Below, one piece after another: positions 16,423 to 24,709 of a DNA stretch of 64,000 nucleotides (positions are counted from its first letter, which is position 1; each line of letters starts with the position of its first letter). The stretch spans positions 61,732 through 125,731 of the forward strand of contig JAKLJE010000003.1 in assembly GCA_023151315.1 (NCBI GenBank), written 5' to 3'. Source of the DNA: Bacteroidia bacterium (GTDB lineage: Bacteria; Bacteroidota; Bacteroidia; Palsa-965). Under the pieces are notes generated by a model. That model worked only from the letters and a program-made list of their open reading frames with translations, made no database searches and was not told where the DNA came from. The translations under genes and the position numbers were made by a program.

Positions 16423-16465
16423 CTGAACAATCGTCGCATTGCATTATTTGTAATCGGTAATACTC

Positions 16466-16473
16466 TATCTTTG
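16466..16473 (+). promoter_or_regulatory. -7 promoter element of mgtE
   Basis: TATCTTTG, perfect TAnnTTTG, 32 nt before the mgtE ATG. A TTG at 16439-16441 (24-nt spacing) or TTTG at 16447-16450 (15-nt spacing) may serve as -33; neither spacing is ideal. Confidence 0.6.
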
Positions 16474-16505
16474 CACCGAATTAAAACCATGGATAACCCT
16501 CTGTT

Positions 16506-17900
16506 ATGTCAAGCAGGATTTCAGACACCTTCCTGGATGATCTTCGCTTCGCGATTGCGAAAGGCGACAGAGAATTTATTCTTGGTAAGTTAGATGAACT
16601 TCACCCGGCGGATGCTGCGGAAATCCTCAATTTATTAGAAGACGAAGAAGCTGTAAAAGCTTATCAGTTCCTTCCTGAAGAACTCGCTGCAGAAGCAATC
16701 CTTCTTCTTGACGACGATAAACGGGAAATGATTCTTTCCCGGCTTTCTTCCGAAGAGATCGCGGATAAACTCATTGACAATCTTGCTACGGATGATGCTG
16801 CGGACGTACTCGCAGAGCTCACCGATGAACAGCAGGATGAAGTCCTTTCACACGTTGAGGACATGGAGCAGGCGAGTGACATCGTCGATCTCCTCAACTA
16901 CGATCCGGATACCGCCGGCGGTATCATGGCGAAGGAATTGGTGAGTGTTCATGCATCAAAGAATGTGTGGGAGTGCGTTCGCGAAATACGCACACAGGCG
17001 GAAGGCGTTGAGAACATCTACACCATTTACGTTGTGGATGCAGACGAGAAACTTGTCGGCTTGCTTTCGCTAAAGAATCTTCTTACGAAACCATTGCGCA
17101 CACCGGTTGCTGAAGTTTACAATCCTAATGTGATCAGTGTGAAAGTGAACACACCTGCAGAGGAAGTGGCGCAGATCATGGATAAATATGATCTCGTTGT
17201 TGTTCCGGTTGTGGATTCACTCAATCGCCTTGTGGGACGTATCACCGTTGATGATGTTGTCGACGTTATTCGTGAAGAAGTAACGGAAGACGTGCAGAAG
17301 ATGGGTGCGGTTCAGGCACTCGAAGAGCCATACATGAACACTCCGTTCTGGCAAATGGTTCGCAAGCGTGTGGGTTGGCTTATTGTTCTCTTTATCGGAG
17401 AAACGCTCACTGCAACGGCGATGAGTTTTTACGAAGATCAGATTGCCAAAGCAGTTATACTCGCTATTTTCATTCCGCTTATTATTTCCAGCGGCGGTAA
17501 TTCAGGCTCACAAGCGTCAACGCTCGTTATTCGCGCAATGGCGTTGGGTGAAGTAACCGTGCGCGATTGGATGCGTATTTTCCATAAGGAACTTCGTTCC
17601 GGATTGGTGTTGGGGTTGGTTCTCGGTTTGATGGGTTTTCTGCGTGTTGCCATATGGGCAAATTTCGTTCAGGACTACGGACCGCATTGGGTTTTGATAG
17701 GATTAACAGTAGGAGTGACGCTCACCGGAGTAGTGATGTGGGGATGTTTGATGGGTGCTTTGCTTCCGTTGTTGCTCAAGCGACTCGGACTTGATCCTGC
17801 GGTTTCTTCCACACCTTTCGTTGCAACACTTGTTGATGTTACCGGATTGGTAATATACTTCAGCATATCAATGTCATTACTGAAAGGCGTACTGCTCTGA
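16506..17900 (+). CDS. mgtE: MgtE-family magnesium transporter
   Basis: A Mg2+ channel/transporter of the inner membrane. The 464-residue protein has the three expected parts. The N-terminal acidic superhelical domain is about residues 20-140 (LHPADAAEILNLLEDEEA and YDPDTAGGIMAKE). A pair of CBS domains is about 145-265 (TIYVVDADEKLVGLLSLKNL and VVVPVVDSLNRLVGRITVDD). The five-helix membrane domain from about 285 carries the pore signature SSGGNSGSQASTLVIRAMALGE. In the family the N and CBS domains sense cytosolic Mg2+ and close the pore. The ATG at 16489 is out of frame, so 16506 is the start. Only 1 nt separates it from the next gene. Confidence 0.96.
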   Translation: MSSRISDTFLDDLRFAIAKGDREFILGKLDELHPADAAEILNLLEDEEAVKAYQFLPEELAAEAILLLDDDKREMILSRLSSEEIADKLIDNLATDDAADVLAELTDEQQDEVLSHVEDMEQASDIVDLLNYDPDTAGGIMAKELVSVHASKNVWECVREIRTQAEGVENIYTIYVVDADEKLVGLLSLKNLLTKPLRTPVAEVYNPNVISVKVNTPAEEVAQIMDKYDLVVVPVVDSLNRLVGRITVDDVVDVIREEVTEDVQKMGAVQALEEPYMNTPFWQMVRKRVGWLIVLFIGETLTATAMSFYEDQIAKAVILAIFIPLIISSGGNSGSQASTLVIRAMALGEVTVRDWMRIFHKELRSGLVLGLVLGLMGFLRVAIWANFVQDYGPHWVLIGLTVGVTLTGVVMWGCLMGALLPLLLKRLGLDPAVSSTPFVATLVDVTGLVIYFSISMSLLKGVLL

Positions 17901-17901
17901 C

Positions 17902-18849
17902 ATGAAAAAGCGCATTCTGTTTCTTGATTCGAATCATCCTGTAATGATTGAAACGCTTCGAGCGAATGGATTTGTGTGCGAGGAAGATTACACTTCGTCC
18001 AAGGAAGAAGTAATGCAGAAACTTCACGGTTATCACGGGGTAGTTATTCGCAGTCGATTTAAACTGGATAAAGTCTTTCTTGATGCAGGAACTCAATTGC
18101 GTTGCATAGGCCGTGCAGGAGCCGGAATGGAAAACATTGATGTGGAATACGCGACTTCCAAAGGAATTACATGTGTTCATGCGCCGGAAGGAAATCGAGT
18201 TGCAGTAGGAGAACACGCTCTGGGAATGCTGCTATCATTGATGAACAATTTCAGAAAGTCGGACAATGAAACGCGCAACGGAATCTGGAAACGTGAAGAG
18301 AATCGCGGAACAGAATTAACCGGCAAAACGGTGGGTATTATCGGTTATGGCAACATGGGTTCTTCATTTGCCAAAGTACTCGCGGGATTTGATGTAAAGG
18401 TGCTCGCATATGATAAATTCAAGTCGGGCTTCAGTAACGGATACGTTCAGGAAGCTTCACTTGAAAATATTTTTGAGAATGCAGATGTGTTAAGTCTGCA
18501 TGTTCCGTTGACAGAGGAAACGAACATGATGGTTAATGATGCATTTCTGAATGCGTTCACCAAACCGATTTGGTTTATCAATACTTCCCGCGGCAAAGTG
18601 GTTCAGACTTCTGCTGTTGTGAACGCTTTGGAAAACGGTAAGATCAAAGGCGCGGCAATTGATGTGCTCGAGTACGAGTCTGTGTCATTCGAACAATTGG
18701 ATGCAGATGAACTGCCGGAACCGTTCCAACGTTTACGCAGAATGGACAATGTGATTATAACACCGCATGTAGCGGGTTGGACATTTGAAAGTCACTTGAA
18801 AATAGGGAAGGTAATAGCCGATAAGATGTCAGCGGTTCTCAGTGCTTAG
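17902..18849 (+). CDS. D-isomer-specific 2-hydroxyacid dehydrogenase
   Basis: An NAD-dependent dehydrogenase of the phosphoglycerate dehydrogenase family, 315 residues. It has the Rossmann motif GKTVGIIGYGNMGSSFAKVL near residues 142-161, the catalytic Arg in NTSRGKVV, the Glu in IDVLEYES, and the His in IITPHVAGWT. No ACT or ASB regulatory domain follows, so it is the short form. The substrate cannot be told from sequence: 3-phosphoglycerate (serine synthesis), 2-oxoacids or hydroxypyruvate are possible. It is cotranscribed with mgtE (1 nt apart). Its TAG stop overlaps the stop of the convergent DUF1987 gene. Confidence 0.9.
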   Translation: MKKRILFLDSNHPVMIETLRANGFVCEEDYTSSKEEVMQKLHGYHGVVIRSRFKLDKVFLDAGTQLRCIGRAGAGMENIDVEYATSKGITCVHAPEGNRVAVGEHALGMLLSLMNNFRKSDNETRNGIWKREENRGTELTGKTVGIIGYGNMGSSFAKVLAGFDVKVLAYDKFKSGFSNGYVQEASLENIFENADVLSLHVPLTEETNMMVNDAFLNAFTKPIWFINTSRGKVVQTSAVVNALENGKIKGAAIDVLEYESVSFEQLDADELPEPFQRLRRMDNVIITPHVAGWTFESHLKIGKVIADKMSAVLSA

Positions 18850-19217
18850 TCTATTGTCACGTAAGTGAAGGGAAACTTCACAACATCAGAAAGCTGTTCA
18901 CCTCTTTCGCGTATTTCTTCATCATCCGCTTCATAAACCCATTCCACTTTAATTCTGTCACGAAATGCAGCAATTAAGGCCTTCAGAATGATCAGCAAGT
19001 GGCGTACTGAAGAGGTGTTGAAATAGGTCAGGTTGATTCGTACGGTCAGTGAACCTTTATGTAACGGTTGAATTTTTTCAAGCCAGGAATAAACAGGCTG
19101 AAAAAACGCATTGGCATTCTCAGGGATTGAAATCCCGCTGAATTCGAGAATTCCTTTCTCACTGTCAAATGAAACTTCAGCAGTTCTAAGGGTGGGGGTT
19201 ATGTTAAGTTCAATCAT
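18846..19217 (-). CDS. SiaC-like regulatory phosphoprotein (DUF1987)
   Basis: A 123-residue protein of the DUF1987/SiaC family. The match rests on the overall layout and on LTYFNTSSVRHLLIILKAL near residues 63-81. The equivalent LNTSS segment in Pseudomonas SiaC carries the phosphorylated threonine. SiaC works in a partner-switch with a kinase (SiaB), a phosphatase (SiaA) and a diguanylate cyclase (SiaD). None of those partners is in this window, so here it is solitary. A weak GAACTTTG, resembling a -7 element, lies about 12-19 nt upstream. Its stop overlaps that of the convergent dehydrogenase gene by 4 bp. Confidence 0.8.
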   Translation of the reverse strand: MIELNITPTLRTAEVSFDSEKGILEFSGISIPENANAFFQPVYSWLEKIQPLHKGSLTVRINLTYFNTSSVRHLLIILKALIAAFRDRIKVEWVYEADDEEIRERGEQLSDVVKFPFTYVTID

Positions 19218-19353
19218 TGGTGCTGACCAAAGTTCGCAAGAATTTTGCGCAATAACGGTGCATTTCGGAAAGAAAATGTTTAAACAGTCAAGAAATTGTC
19301 AAAACTGTTTAAGGAATGAAGGATTTTTGGCCCCAAAGCCTGAATGCTTCGAA

Positions 19354-20619
19354 TTATGCGTTTTTCATCACTAATTGAGCCGTATAACGACTTTTTACTT
19401 CCAACAGGATGTTTTTTCCCGTGGTAACACGATCGATGGTAGCCTGATCGTAGTAACGAATTGTAACCAGCTCAAGCTGATCATTGTAAAGTACGCGGTA
19501 TTGTTTCTGCAGGTCTTTGAGCAGTTCCGGGAGCTTCAAGGGATCGTCATCCACGCAAATGGAGAGACTGATTGCTGAATTCTGCATGGTGTTCACTTTC
19601 ACGCGATGGCGCGAGAAAAGCGAGAAAATGGAGCTTATATTTTCCTCAACTATAAATGAAAAATCGCGGGGCGATATGGAAATCAACACCTGATTGATCT
19701 TAAAGATAAAACAAGGAACGGGCAACGGTGTCTGCACATTATGGATTCGCGTTCCCTCCTGATCAGGATTGATAAACGATCGCACCAGCAATGGAATATT
19801 CTTGTTTTGCAGCGGCTTTATCGTTTTCGGGTGGATTACAGTTGCACCGTAATAGGTGAGCTCAATAGCGTCCTGATAGGTCATCTGCGGAATCAAGCGC
19901 GTATCGTCAAACCATTTCGGGTCAGCATTCAGAACACCGGTTACATCTTTCCAAATTGTAAGGCTATCTGCATTCGTGCAAAACGCGAATATGGCAGCTG
20001 TGTAATCGGAGCCTTCACGACCAAGTGTTGTGGTGAAATTTTCAGAAGTAACGCCGATAAATCCCTGCGTGATCACAATATCCGTTGAAGAGAAAACCGG
20101 AAGTAAATCTGTTGTAATTCGCTTGCCAGTTAAATCCCAATCTACTTTTCCCTCACGGTAGGTGTTGTCGGTTTTCAAATAATCACGTACATCTTTCCAT
20201 GCGCAACTGAATCCGCATTCCTGCAGGTAAGCGGCCACAATTTTTGTGGAAATGATTTCACCTACAGAAACAATCTGGTCGTATTCGCAGTCGTATGAGT
20301 GTGTAGGTTCATCTTCAATAGCCCATTCCAATTCTACTAAAGTATTGTGGACATCATCATAAACGGGATGATCGGAATTGGTGAATAACCCGTTCATGAT
20401 ATTCAAATGGTATTCGCGTATTTCATTCAATACGGTTTCCGGATTTTCTTTCTTGTAAAAGAAAGCTTGCGTCAACCGTTCCAATGCATTGGTTGTTTTA
20501 CCCATTGCAGAAACCACAATGATGAGTTTCTCGCTGTCGTATCGTTTTACAACGGACGCCAGATTTTTCACACCATCCGCATCTTTCACCGATGCACCGC
20601 CGAATTTGAAAACTTTCAT
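19354..20619 (-). CDS. Aspartate kinase
   Basis: A 421-residue monofunctional aspartokinase, which makes aspartyl-phosphate for lysine, threonine and methionine synthesis. It has the N-terminal KFGGASVKD signature, ITQGFIGVTSENFTTTLGREGSDYTAA, which covers the catalytic core and nucleotide site, and a C-terminal ACT-type regulatory half (about residues 305-390) containing ENISSIFSLFSRHRVKVNTMQ. Whether it is inhibited by lysine or threonine cannot be read from the sequence. It follows the acetyltransferase gene by 19 nt and is probably cotranscribed with it. Confidence 0.95.
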   Translation of the reverse strand: MKVFKFGGASVKDADGVKNLASVVKRYDSEKLIIVVSAMGKTTNALERLTQAFFYKKENPETVLNEIREYHLNIMNGLFTNSDHPVYDDVHNTLVELEWAIEDEPTHSYDCEYDQIVSVGEIISTKIVAAYLQECGFSCAWKDVRDYLKTDNTYREGKVDWDLTGKRITTDLLPVFSSTDIVITQGFIGVTSENFTTTLGREGSDYTAAIFAFCTNADSLTIWKDVTGVLNADPKWFDDTRLIPQMTYQDAIELTYYGATVIHPKTIKPLQNKNIPLLVRSFINPDQEGTRIHNVQTPLPVPCFIFKINQVLISISPRDFSFIVEENISSIFSLFSRHRVKVNTMQNSAISLSICVDDDPLKLPELLKDLQKQYRVLYNDQLELVTIRYYDQATIDRVTTGKNILLEVKSRYTAQLVMKNA

Positions 20620-20638
20620 ACCCTATTGATTATTGAAA

Positions 20639-21109
20639 TTACTGCTTGCTGATTTGTTCTCCGCTCAATCGGTAATTGAGCCATTCGTGCAGCACTTCAG
20701 GATTGTAATTTTTGTAAAATTCTATTGCCGGTGTGTTCCAATCAAGCACCTGCCATTCCATGCGCAAGGCGTTCATCTCCTTTGCTGCAGCAAGCACGGC
20801 ATTAAACAGTAATGTGCCTGCACCTGAACGTCGCACATTCTGGCTCACGATGATATCTTCCAGAAAAACGCAAGGACCTTTCCAGGTCGAATATTTGATA
20901 TAGTAAAGTGCAATGCCGAATACATTTCCGGATTCATCTTCCGCTACAAAACAATGAAACAAGGGATGCGTCCCGAATCCGTCCCGGATCAGAATCTCTT
21001 CCGACGTAACCACCTCGTTCGGTGCTTTTTCATATTCAGCGAGTTCCCGGATCAAACGCATAATTGCGCCTGCGTCGGTACTTTCGGCCTTACGAATTTT
21101 TACTTTCAT
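20639..21109 (-). CDS. GNAT acetyltransferase, diamine/SSAT-like
   Basis: A 156-residue N-acetyltransferase of the Gcn5 fold. It resembles spermidine/spermine N1-acetyltransferase and thialysine acetyltransferase more than other GNATs: IRKAESTDAGAIMRLIRELAEYEKAP at the start and YYIKYSTWKGPCVFLEDIIV in the middle. The acetyl-CoA loop reads RRSGAGTLL (family R/QxxGxG/A), and WNTPAIEFYKNY is the conserved C-terminal motif. The substrate is probably a primary amine such as a polyamine; this is inferred from family similarity. It precedes aspartate kinase in the same orientation. Confidence 0.88.
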   Translation of the reverse strand: MKVKIRKAESTDAGAIMRLIRELAEYEKAPNEVVTSEEILIRDGFGTHPLFHCFVAEDESGNVFGIALYYIKYSTWKGPCVFLEDIIVSQNVRRSGAGTLLFNAVLAAAKEMNALRMEWQVLDWNTPAIEFYKNYNPEVLHEWLNYRLSGEQISKQ

Positions 21110-21190
21110 AAAAAATGCGTTTCACAACCCTGCTCAATGGAATTGTTGTGTTTACGTTATCGTTATTCTGCGGGATAAAGTTAGTAACAC

Positions 21191-21198
21191 TATCTTTG
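21191..21198 (+). promoter_or_regulatory. -7 promoter element of fbp
   Basis: TATCTTTG, perfect TAnnTTTG, 22 nt before the fbp ATG. No TTG at a suitable -33 position is evident. Confidence 0.55.
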
Positions 21199-21220
21199 TA
21201 CAACACACAGACCGGAAATT

Positions 21221-22231
21221 ATGAGTAAAGTCAAAACACTTGGACAATTCATTATTGAGAAACAGACCGATTTTCCATATGCTAAAGGCGAGCTTTCACG
21301 TCTTTTACGTGATATCGGCATTGCGGCTAAAATCGTTCATCGCGAAGTAAATAAAGCCGGTCTTGCTGATATTCTGGGTGAAGTAGGTGAAACCAATGTT
21401 CAGGGCGAATCAGTAAAGAAACTGGATGTGTTTGCCAATGAACAGTTCATTGCGGCATTGAGCGTGGGAGGAGAATGTTGTGGCATTGCATCAGAGGAGA
21501 ATGAAGATCTCATTCCTATCGATACGCCGCAATCCAGAAATGCAAAGTATGTAGTGGCAATAGACCCGCTCGACGGTTCTTCCAATATTGATGTGAATGT
21601 TTCTGTTGGAACCATCTTCTCTATTTTCCGTCGCATTTCATTGAGCGGTCCGGCAACGGAAGAAGATTTTCTGCAACGCGGAACTGAGCAAGTGGCAGCC
21701 GGTTATATTATTTACGGTTCTTCTACAATGCTCGTATATACAACCGGTAAAGGTGTAAACGGATTCACACTTGATCCTTCAATCGGCGAGTTCTGTCTCT
21801 CGCATCCGAATATGAAGACACCTTCAATGGGGAAAACTTACTCCATCAACGAAGGTAATTATGTACATTTCCCTGACGGAGTGAAGAAGTATATCAAGTT
21901 TTGTCAGGAAGAAGACAAACCAACTCGTCGTCCTTATTCATCACGTTACATCGGTTCCGCTGTTGCGGATATTCACCGCAATCTCATCACCGGCGGAATT
22001 TATATTTATCCGGTTACAGCGTCTTCTCCAAACGGAAAGCTGCGACTCATCTATGAATGCAATCCGATGGCATTGATTATTGAACAAGCCGGCGGAAAAG
22101 CAACGGATGGTTTCAGAAGAATTCTTGAGATTGAGCCGAAAAAACTTCATCAGCGTACACCATTCTATGCAGGAAGTGCTGAAATGGTAGATCAGGCTTG
22201 TGAATTCATGTCGAAGTTTTCTATGGCGTAA
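21221..22231 (+). CDS. fbp: Fructose-1,6-bisphosphatase, class I
   Basis: Hydrolyses fructose-1,6-bisphosphate to fructose-6-phosphate in gluconeogenesis. The 336-residue protein has the metal-binding [20 protein letters not shown] motif near residues 115-134, an upstream acidic site ASEENEDL, and the substrate-binding region [20 protein letters not shown]. The phosphate-site NEGNYVHF motif near 209 and the C-terminal [21 protein letters not shown] are also present. Length and motifs match class I. It is monocistronic or leads into the next small gene after 72 nt. Confidence 0.97.
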   Translation: MSKVKTLGQFIIEKQTDFPYAKGELSRLLRDIGIAAKIVHREVNKAGLADILGEVGETNVQGESVKKLDVFANEQFIAALSVGGECCGIASEENEDLIPIDTPQSRNAKYVVAIDPLDGSSNIDVNVSVGTIFSIFRRISLSGPATEEDFLQRGTEQVAAGYIIYGSSTMLVYTTGKGVNGFTLDPSIGEFCLSHPNMKTPSMGKTYSINEGNYVHFPDGVKKYIKFCQEEDKPTRRPYSSRYIGSAVADIHRNLITGGIYIYPVTASSPNGKLRLIYECNPMALIIEQAGGKATDGFRRILEIEPKKLHQRTPFYAGSAEMVDQACEFMSKFSMA

Positions 22232-22303
22232 TTTTTTTGTGAGTCCTGTAACAAGCAGGCAGGTGTGGGCGTCATATGACTGAAAACCCAAAAAAACACA
22301 GTC

Positions 22304-22627
22304 ATGAAAACGCTCAGAATACTCACATTAGCAGCTGCAATTCTCACTACTGCCGTTGCGGCAAATGCCAAGGAAAAATCAGACAGTCTGGATATTTCCA
22401 AACAGATACAGTCAACCATTCAGGTGCCTGAAAAATTTCTCAATGATGATGCGCAATCGCGCGTACTTGTTGTCTTTTCAATTGATGAATACGGTAAAGC
22501 GATAGTGCATGAAATCGGATCCAACGATGAAGCAGTGAGAAATGATCTCTCAGCACAGTTTGCAGAAATGTCGTTCAATGCTGCCGCTGGAATGTACTCT
22601 ATCTGGTTGAACTTCAAGACATTGTAA
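22304..22627 (+). CDS. Small secreted protein, TonB-C-like fold
   Basis: A 107-residue protein with a signal peptide ending near AVAANAKEK. The mature part (VPEKFLNDDAQSRVLVVFSI to SFNAAAGMYSIWLNFKTL) has the strand-turn-strand layout of Bacteroidota proteins related to the TonB C-terminal domain, with DEYGKAIVHEIGSNDEAVRNDL in the place of the helix. Function is unknown. An inverted repeat (ATGACTG 22276-22282 with CAGTCAT 22299-22305) overlaps the start codon and could hinder initiation. Confidence 0.7.
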   Translation: MKTLRILTLAAAILTTAVAANAKEKSDSLDISKQIQSTIQVPEKFLNDDAQSRVLVVFSIDEYGKAIVHEIGSNDEAVRNDLSAQFAEMSFNAAAGMYSIWLNFKTL

Positions 22628-22693
22628 CATTCATTCGGGAAAGCTGTAACTTGCGGTCGTTGCAGACCGTCTCATCGGTAACAAACTTGAATT

Positions 22694-24100
22694 ATGAAAA
22701 AGACGTTTTTGATATTGCTTGGATCTCTGCCTTTCTTCGCATTTGCGCAGACAACAGAAACACGGAATTTGGATGCATTCACAGGCGTACGAACTTCAGC
22801 TCTTGTTGAAGTTGTAGTGAAGCCGGGTTCGCCATGTGCGGTTGTACTCGAAGGAGAATCAGAAGGAGTGAAGTCTGTGCAGACAGAAGTGAAAGACGGT
22901 CAGTTGGTAATTTCTCAACATGGCAATAGCAAAGCTGCGCCTGTAAAAGTTATTGTTACGATCAGTGAACTCAAGTCGCTTGATTTTGCCGGCGCTGCAC
23001 AATTAAGCAGTGAAGGAACACACGTGATGGACACATTGAAAATTGTGGGTGCAGGCGGAGCGCAATTGGAATTGAATGTTACGGCTTCGAAAGTCCGCGC
23101 TGATCTCTCAGGCGCTGCTCATGTGAAAGTATGCGGAACTTCGAATGAATTGGAGGCAGATTTATCCGGTGCAGCAGATCTTCGTTCCGGATGTCTTGAA
23201 GCAAAAAAAGTCAATGTGCGTGCGAGCGGTGCTTCCAAAGCTTCGGTTTCCGCTTCTGAGAAAGTAGTGGCTCGTGCTTCCGGTGCTTCGGATATCGTTA
23301 TTTACGGAGATGCATCTGATCGCACGATTGATGCAACAGGTGCCGCCAGCATCGATACGAAGAGCGGTTCAGGTTCTGCAGATACAACGCATGTACGAAT
23401 CGGTAATCGCAATATCGATATTGTGGAAGATCCCGAAGAAAAATCAGACCGTGAGAAAAAAGCCGACGACAGTGATTTTGAATTCTGGGACGGAATGGAT
23501 CTTGGTGTAAACGGACTCATGACCTACGACAACAAGTTCACAATGCCTGCTGGTTTGGAGCATATGGAACTGAACTATGTGAAGTCGTATGTGTTCGGAT
23601 GGAACATGTGGCAGAAGAACATTCACATCTATCGTAATAATGTGAACCTGGGAACAGGAATCGGCCTCAGCTGGTATCACTACAATCTGCGCGGATCTTA
23701 TTCATTGCAACCAAATGTGGATTACACTTTTGCAGTAGCGGATTCACTCAATTATTCGAAGAACCGTTTGAATGCATGTTACGTTAACATTCCGCTTTTC
23801 CTTGAGTTCAATACAAACAATAACGACGCGGATAAATCCTTCCACTTCGGTGCAGGTGCGCAGTTCGGGTACAACGTATTCAAGAATAAACTCAAGCAGA
23901 AATATGAACTTGATGGAGAAACCTACAAGCGCAAGATCAAAGACGATTTCAATGTAAATCCATTTAAGATTGATCTGATCACTCGTATCGGTTACGGCGA
24001 TTTCACCATCTTCGGAACATATTCAATGACTACATTATTTGAAAAAGGTAAAGGGCCGACATTGTATCCTTTCACTGCCGGTATCAGTCTCGATTTTTAA
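22694..24100 (+). CDS. GIN-domain (DUF2807) and outer-membrane barrel fusion
   Basis: A 468-residue secreted protein. After a signal peptide (MKKTFLILLGSLPFFAFAQ), residues about 20-225 form a DUF2807 (head GIN) domain, with repeating turns of a right-handed beta-helix: SLDFAGAAQLSSEG, RADLSGAAHVKVCG, EADLSGAADLRSGC, NVRASGASKASVSA and VARASGASDIVIYG. A charged linker (EDPEEKSDREKKADDSDFEF) follows. The last ~200 residues look like an outer-membrane beta-barrel, with NLGTGIGLSWYHYN and HFGAGAQFGYNVFK strands and a terminal aromatic residue (GISLDF). DUF2807 usually stands alone, so this fusion suggests a surface-anchored or periplasm-facing adhesin-like head. A terminator follows. Confidence 0.82.
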   Translation: MKKTFLILLGSLPFFAFAQTTETRNLDAFTGVRTSALVEVVVKPGSPCAVVLEGESEGVKSVQTEVKDGQLVISQHGNSKAAPVKVIVTISELKSLDFAGAAQLSSEGTHVMDTLKIVGAGGAQLELNVTASKVRADLSGAAHVKVCGTSNELEADLSGAADLRSGCLEAKKVNVRASGASKASVSASEKVVARASGASDIVIYGDASDRTIDATGAASIDTKSGSGSADTTHVRIGNRNIDIVEDPEEKSDREKKADDSDFEFWDGMDLGVNGLMTYDNKFTMPAGLEHMELNYVKSYVFGWNMWQKNIHIYRNNVNLGTGIGLSWYHYNLRGSYSLQPNVDYTFAVADSLNYSKNRLNACYVNIPLFLEFNTNNNDADKSFHFGAGAQFGYNVFKNKLKQKYELDGETYKRKIKDDFNVNPFKIDLITRIGYGDFTIFGTYSMTTLFEKGKGPTLYPFTAGISLDF

Positions 24101-24122
24101 GAACATATTACATCCCACCTCG

Positions 24123-24161
24123 GAAATCCCTCCAACAAAAGTTCAGGAGGGATTTCTTTTT
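24123..24161 (+). terminator. Intrinsic terminator after the GIN-barrel gene
   Basis: GAAATCCCTCC pairs perfectly with GGAGGGATTTC over a 12-nt loop and is followed by five T residues. Confidence 0.88.
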
Positions 24162-24175
24162 AATTTCACACTATC

Positions 24176-24709
24176 ATGAAGGTTGAAATAAGTCAGGGAT
24201 ATTATATCGGTTTACCGCAAAGCGGGGATGAGAGCATGTACGCTAAGCTGCTGAATGATCCTTACATTTTTGCGCGTACATTGATGTTGCCCGCAAATTA
24301 CAGTCTGAAAGATGCCGAATGGTTCCTGAATCACTGCAAGGAAAAACAGCAGGCTTTCGGCCATCCCATCAATTTCGCAATTCGTAATCCTGATGGAATT
24401 TTGATCGGTGGATGCGGCTTTCACGGCAACAATACGTTTGCCGGTGTGGCGCACCGCGATGAAATCGGGTATTGGCTCGCGGAAGATTATCGGGGAAAAG
24501 GAATAATGACCGCAGCTGTTCAGTTTCTTGTGCGTTACGGGTTCGAAACGCGTAACCTGCTGCGAATTGAGGCCCCCGTTTATACCTTCAATATTGAGTC
24601 GCAGAAGGTACTTTTGCGCTGCGGATTCACTGAGGAAGGTTATCTTCGCAAAGCGTATTTCCGCAATGGGGAATACCATGATGCCAAACTTTACGCGATT
24701 ACCCGATAA
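24176..24709 (+). CDS. GNAT acetyltransferase, RimJ/RimL type
   Basis: A 177-residue acetyltransferase of the RimJ/RimL group, which acetylates protein N-termini or small amines and antibiotics. Visible are the strand [30 protein letters not shown] with the acetyl-CoA loop YRGKGI, and the C-terminal [21 protein letters not shown] signature. The substrate is not predictable. It starts right after the terminator and overlaps the pccB start by 1 nt (TAATG), so the two are coupled. Confidence 0.88.
   Translation: MKVEISQGYYIGLPQSGDESMYAKLLNDPYIFARTLMLPANYSLKDAEWFLNHCKEKQQAFGHPINFAIRNPDGILIGGCGFHGNNTFAGVAHRDEIGYWLAEDYRGKGIMTAAVQFLVRYGFETRNLLRIEAPVYTFNIESQKVLLRCGFTEEGYLRKAYFRNGEYHDAKLYAITR

Noticed and set aside
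16359-16505. Possible M-box riboswitch upstream of mgtE
   Set aside because: The sequence is too short and lacks the conserved M-box helices; only simple AT-rich repeats are present.
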